From: an uncultured Collinsella sp.
GTDB taxonomy: Bacteria > Actinomycetota > Coriobacteriia > Coriobacteriales > Coriobacteriaceae
Assembly: GCA_900555815.1 (NCBI GenBank)
Contig: USMR01000060.1
Coordinates: 1 to 6,096, forward strand
Direction of reading: 5' to 3'
DNA: 6,096 nt
Under the pieces are notes generated by a model that was not told the DNA's origin, ran no database searches, and saw only the letters and a list, made by a program, of their open reading frames with translations. Position numbers and translations under genes: made by a program. Of this stretch, positions 5,625-6,096 are shown one piece after another. The first letter of the stretch is position 1, and each line of letters begins with the position of its first letter.

Positions 5625-6096
5625 ATGGCTAAGGCAAAGAACACCGATAAGCTCGTTGTACAGAATGCCGCCAAGACCCTTCTGGCCAACATCCGCTTTG
5701 CGAGCGTGGACGACCCCATTCGCACCATTACCGTCACGTCCTCGATTCCCAACGAGGGCAAGTCTACGGTTTCCATCAACCTTGCCCAGGCTATCGCCAC
5801 GAGCGGCAAGTCCGTGCTCCTGGTTGAGGCCGATATGCGCCGCAGGTCCCTTTCCGATATGCTCGGCGTTCGTTCGCGCGGCGGACTCTATGCGGTCCTT
5901 TCCGAGCAGATCTCCATTGACCAGGCAATTGTCGAGACGGGTCAGAAGAACTTCTACTTCCTCGATGCCGAGCCGCACATTCCCAATCCTGCTGACATCA
6001 TCGTCTCTCACCGCTTTGCCAAGCTGGTAAAGGCACTGACCGCCAAGTTTCAGAACGTCATCTTCGATGCTCCACCGGTTGGCACCTTCATCGATG
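5625..6096 (+). CDS. Wze/CpsD/YwqD-type bacterial tyrosine autokinase, N-terminal part (3' truncated)
   Basis: This frame begins at ATG 5625, 2 bases after the preceding stop, with AAAGGTGG (5608-5615) 9 bases upstream, and stays open to the window end (157 codons). BY-kinases are cytoplasmic P-loop enzymes that autophosphorylate on C-terminal tyrosines and regulate polysaccharide assembly with their Wzz-like partner. Visible motifs are NAAKTLLANIRF (14-25, equivalent to the usual RTLRTNI segment), Walker A SSIPNEGKST (39-48), Walker A' VLLVEADMR (64-72), NPADII (121-126) and Walker B VIFDAPPVG (145-153). The Walker A' usually reads D-x-D-x-R; here the first Asp is Glu68. The segment before NPADII reads LDAEPHIP instead of the common L-x-x-G form. 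The Tyr cluster lies beyond the window. A MinD-like ATPase is a less likely alternative given the neighbour and the PNEGKS loop. Confidence 0.92.
   Translation, partial: MAKAKNTDKLVVQNAAKTLLANIRFASVDDPIRTITVTSSIPNEGKSTVSINLAQAIATSGKSVLLVEADMRRRSLSDMLGVRSRGGLYAVLSEQISIDQAIVETGQKNFYFLDAEPHIPNPADIIVSHRFAKLVKALTAKFQNVIFDAPPVGTFID

Noticed and set aside
5508..6011. Minus-strand open frame across the Wzz/Wze junction
   Set aside because: It covers parts of two well-supported genes on the other strand and shows no protein-family features.

Overview
The window is GC-rich, tightly packed and transcribed entirely on the + strand. It holds six genes: two two-component systems, a phosphate-transporter ATPase gene between them, and the first two genes of a capsule/exopolysaccharide chain-length-control operon. 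The organism is probably a high-GC Gram-positive bacterium. A Coriobacteriia member (Collinsella/Olsenella-like) fits best, because the regulators resemble Firmicute VanR/VanS and PhoP/PhoR proteins while the base composition is actinobacterial, and because chain-length protein and tyrosine kinase are separate genes, as in Gram-positives. This is an inference from style, not from a database match.

Layout. Bases 1-305 hold the end of an OmpR-family response regulator with a VanR-like DNA-binding domain. Bases 332-1570 hold its partner, a VanS-like histidine kinase with four predicted membrane segments. A 103-base gap carries promoter-like and repeat elements. Bases 1674-2549 encode PstB, the ATPase of the high-affinity phosphate importer, without pstS, pstC, pstA or phoU beside it. 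After 64 bases come a PhoP/PhoB-type response regulator (2614-3342) and, 3 bases later, a PhoR-like histidine kinase (3346-4770). A hairpin terminator at about 4796-4838 ends this block. A new promoter and short leader (about 4890-4965) precede a Wzz/YveK-type polysaccharide co-polymerase (4966-5622) and, 2 bases on, a Wze/CpsD-type tyrosine autokinase (5625 to the window end, incomplete).

How the parts fit. PstB next to a PhoPR-like pair suggests a phosphate-starvation module: the transporter ATPase is made beside the sensor system that usually responds to phosphate limitation. The VanRS-like pair upstream may regulate pstB or something further left; no glycopeptide-resistance genes are visible. 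The last two genes probably open a capsule or exopolysaccharide cluster continuing to the right; the C-terminal tail of the membrane protein is expected to activate the kinase. I see no RNA genes, mobile elements or CRISPR arrays, and no gene-free stretch above 200 bases. Nothing here is clearly a new system. The unusual points are the isolated pstB between two sensor systems, the four-segment VanS-like sensor, and an altered Walker A' motif in the tyrosine kinase.
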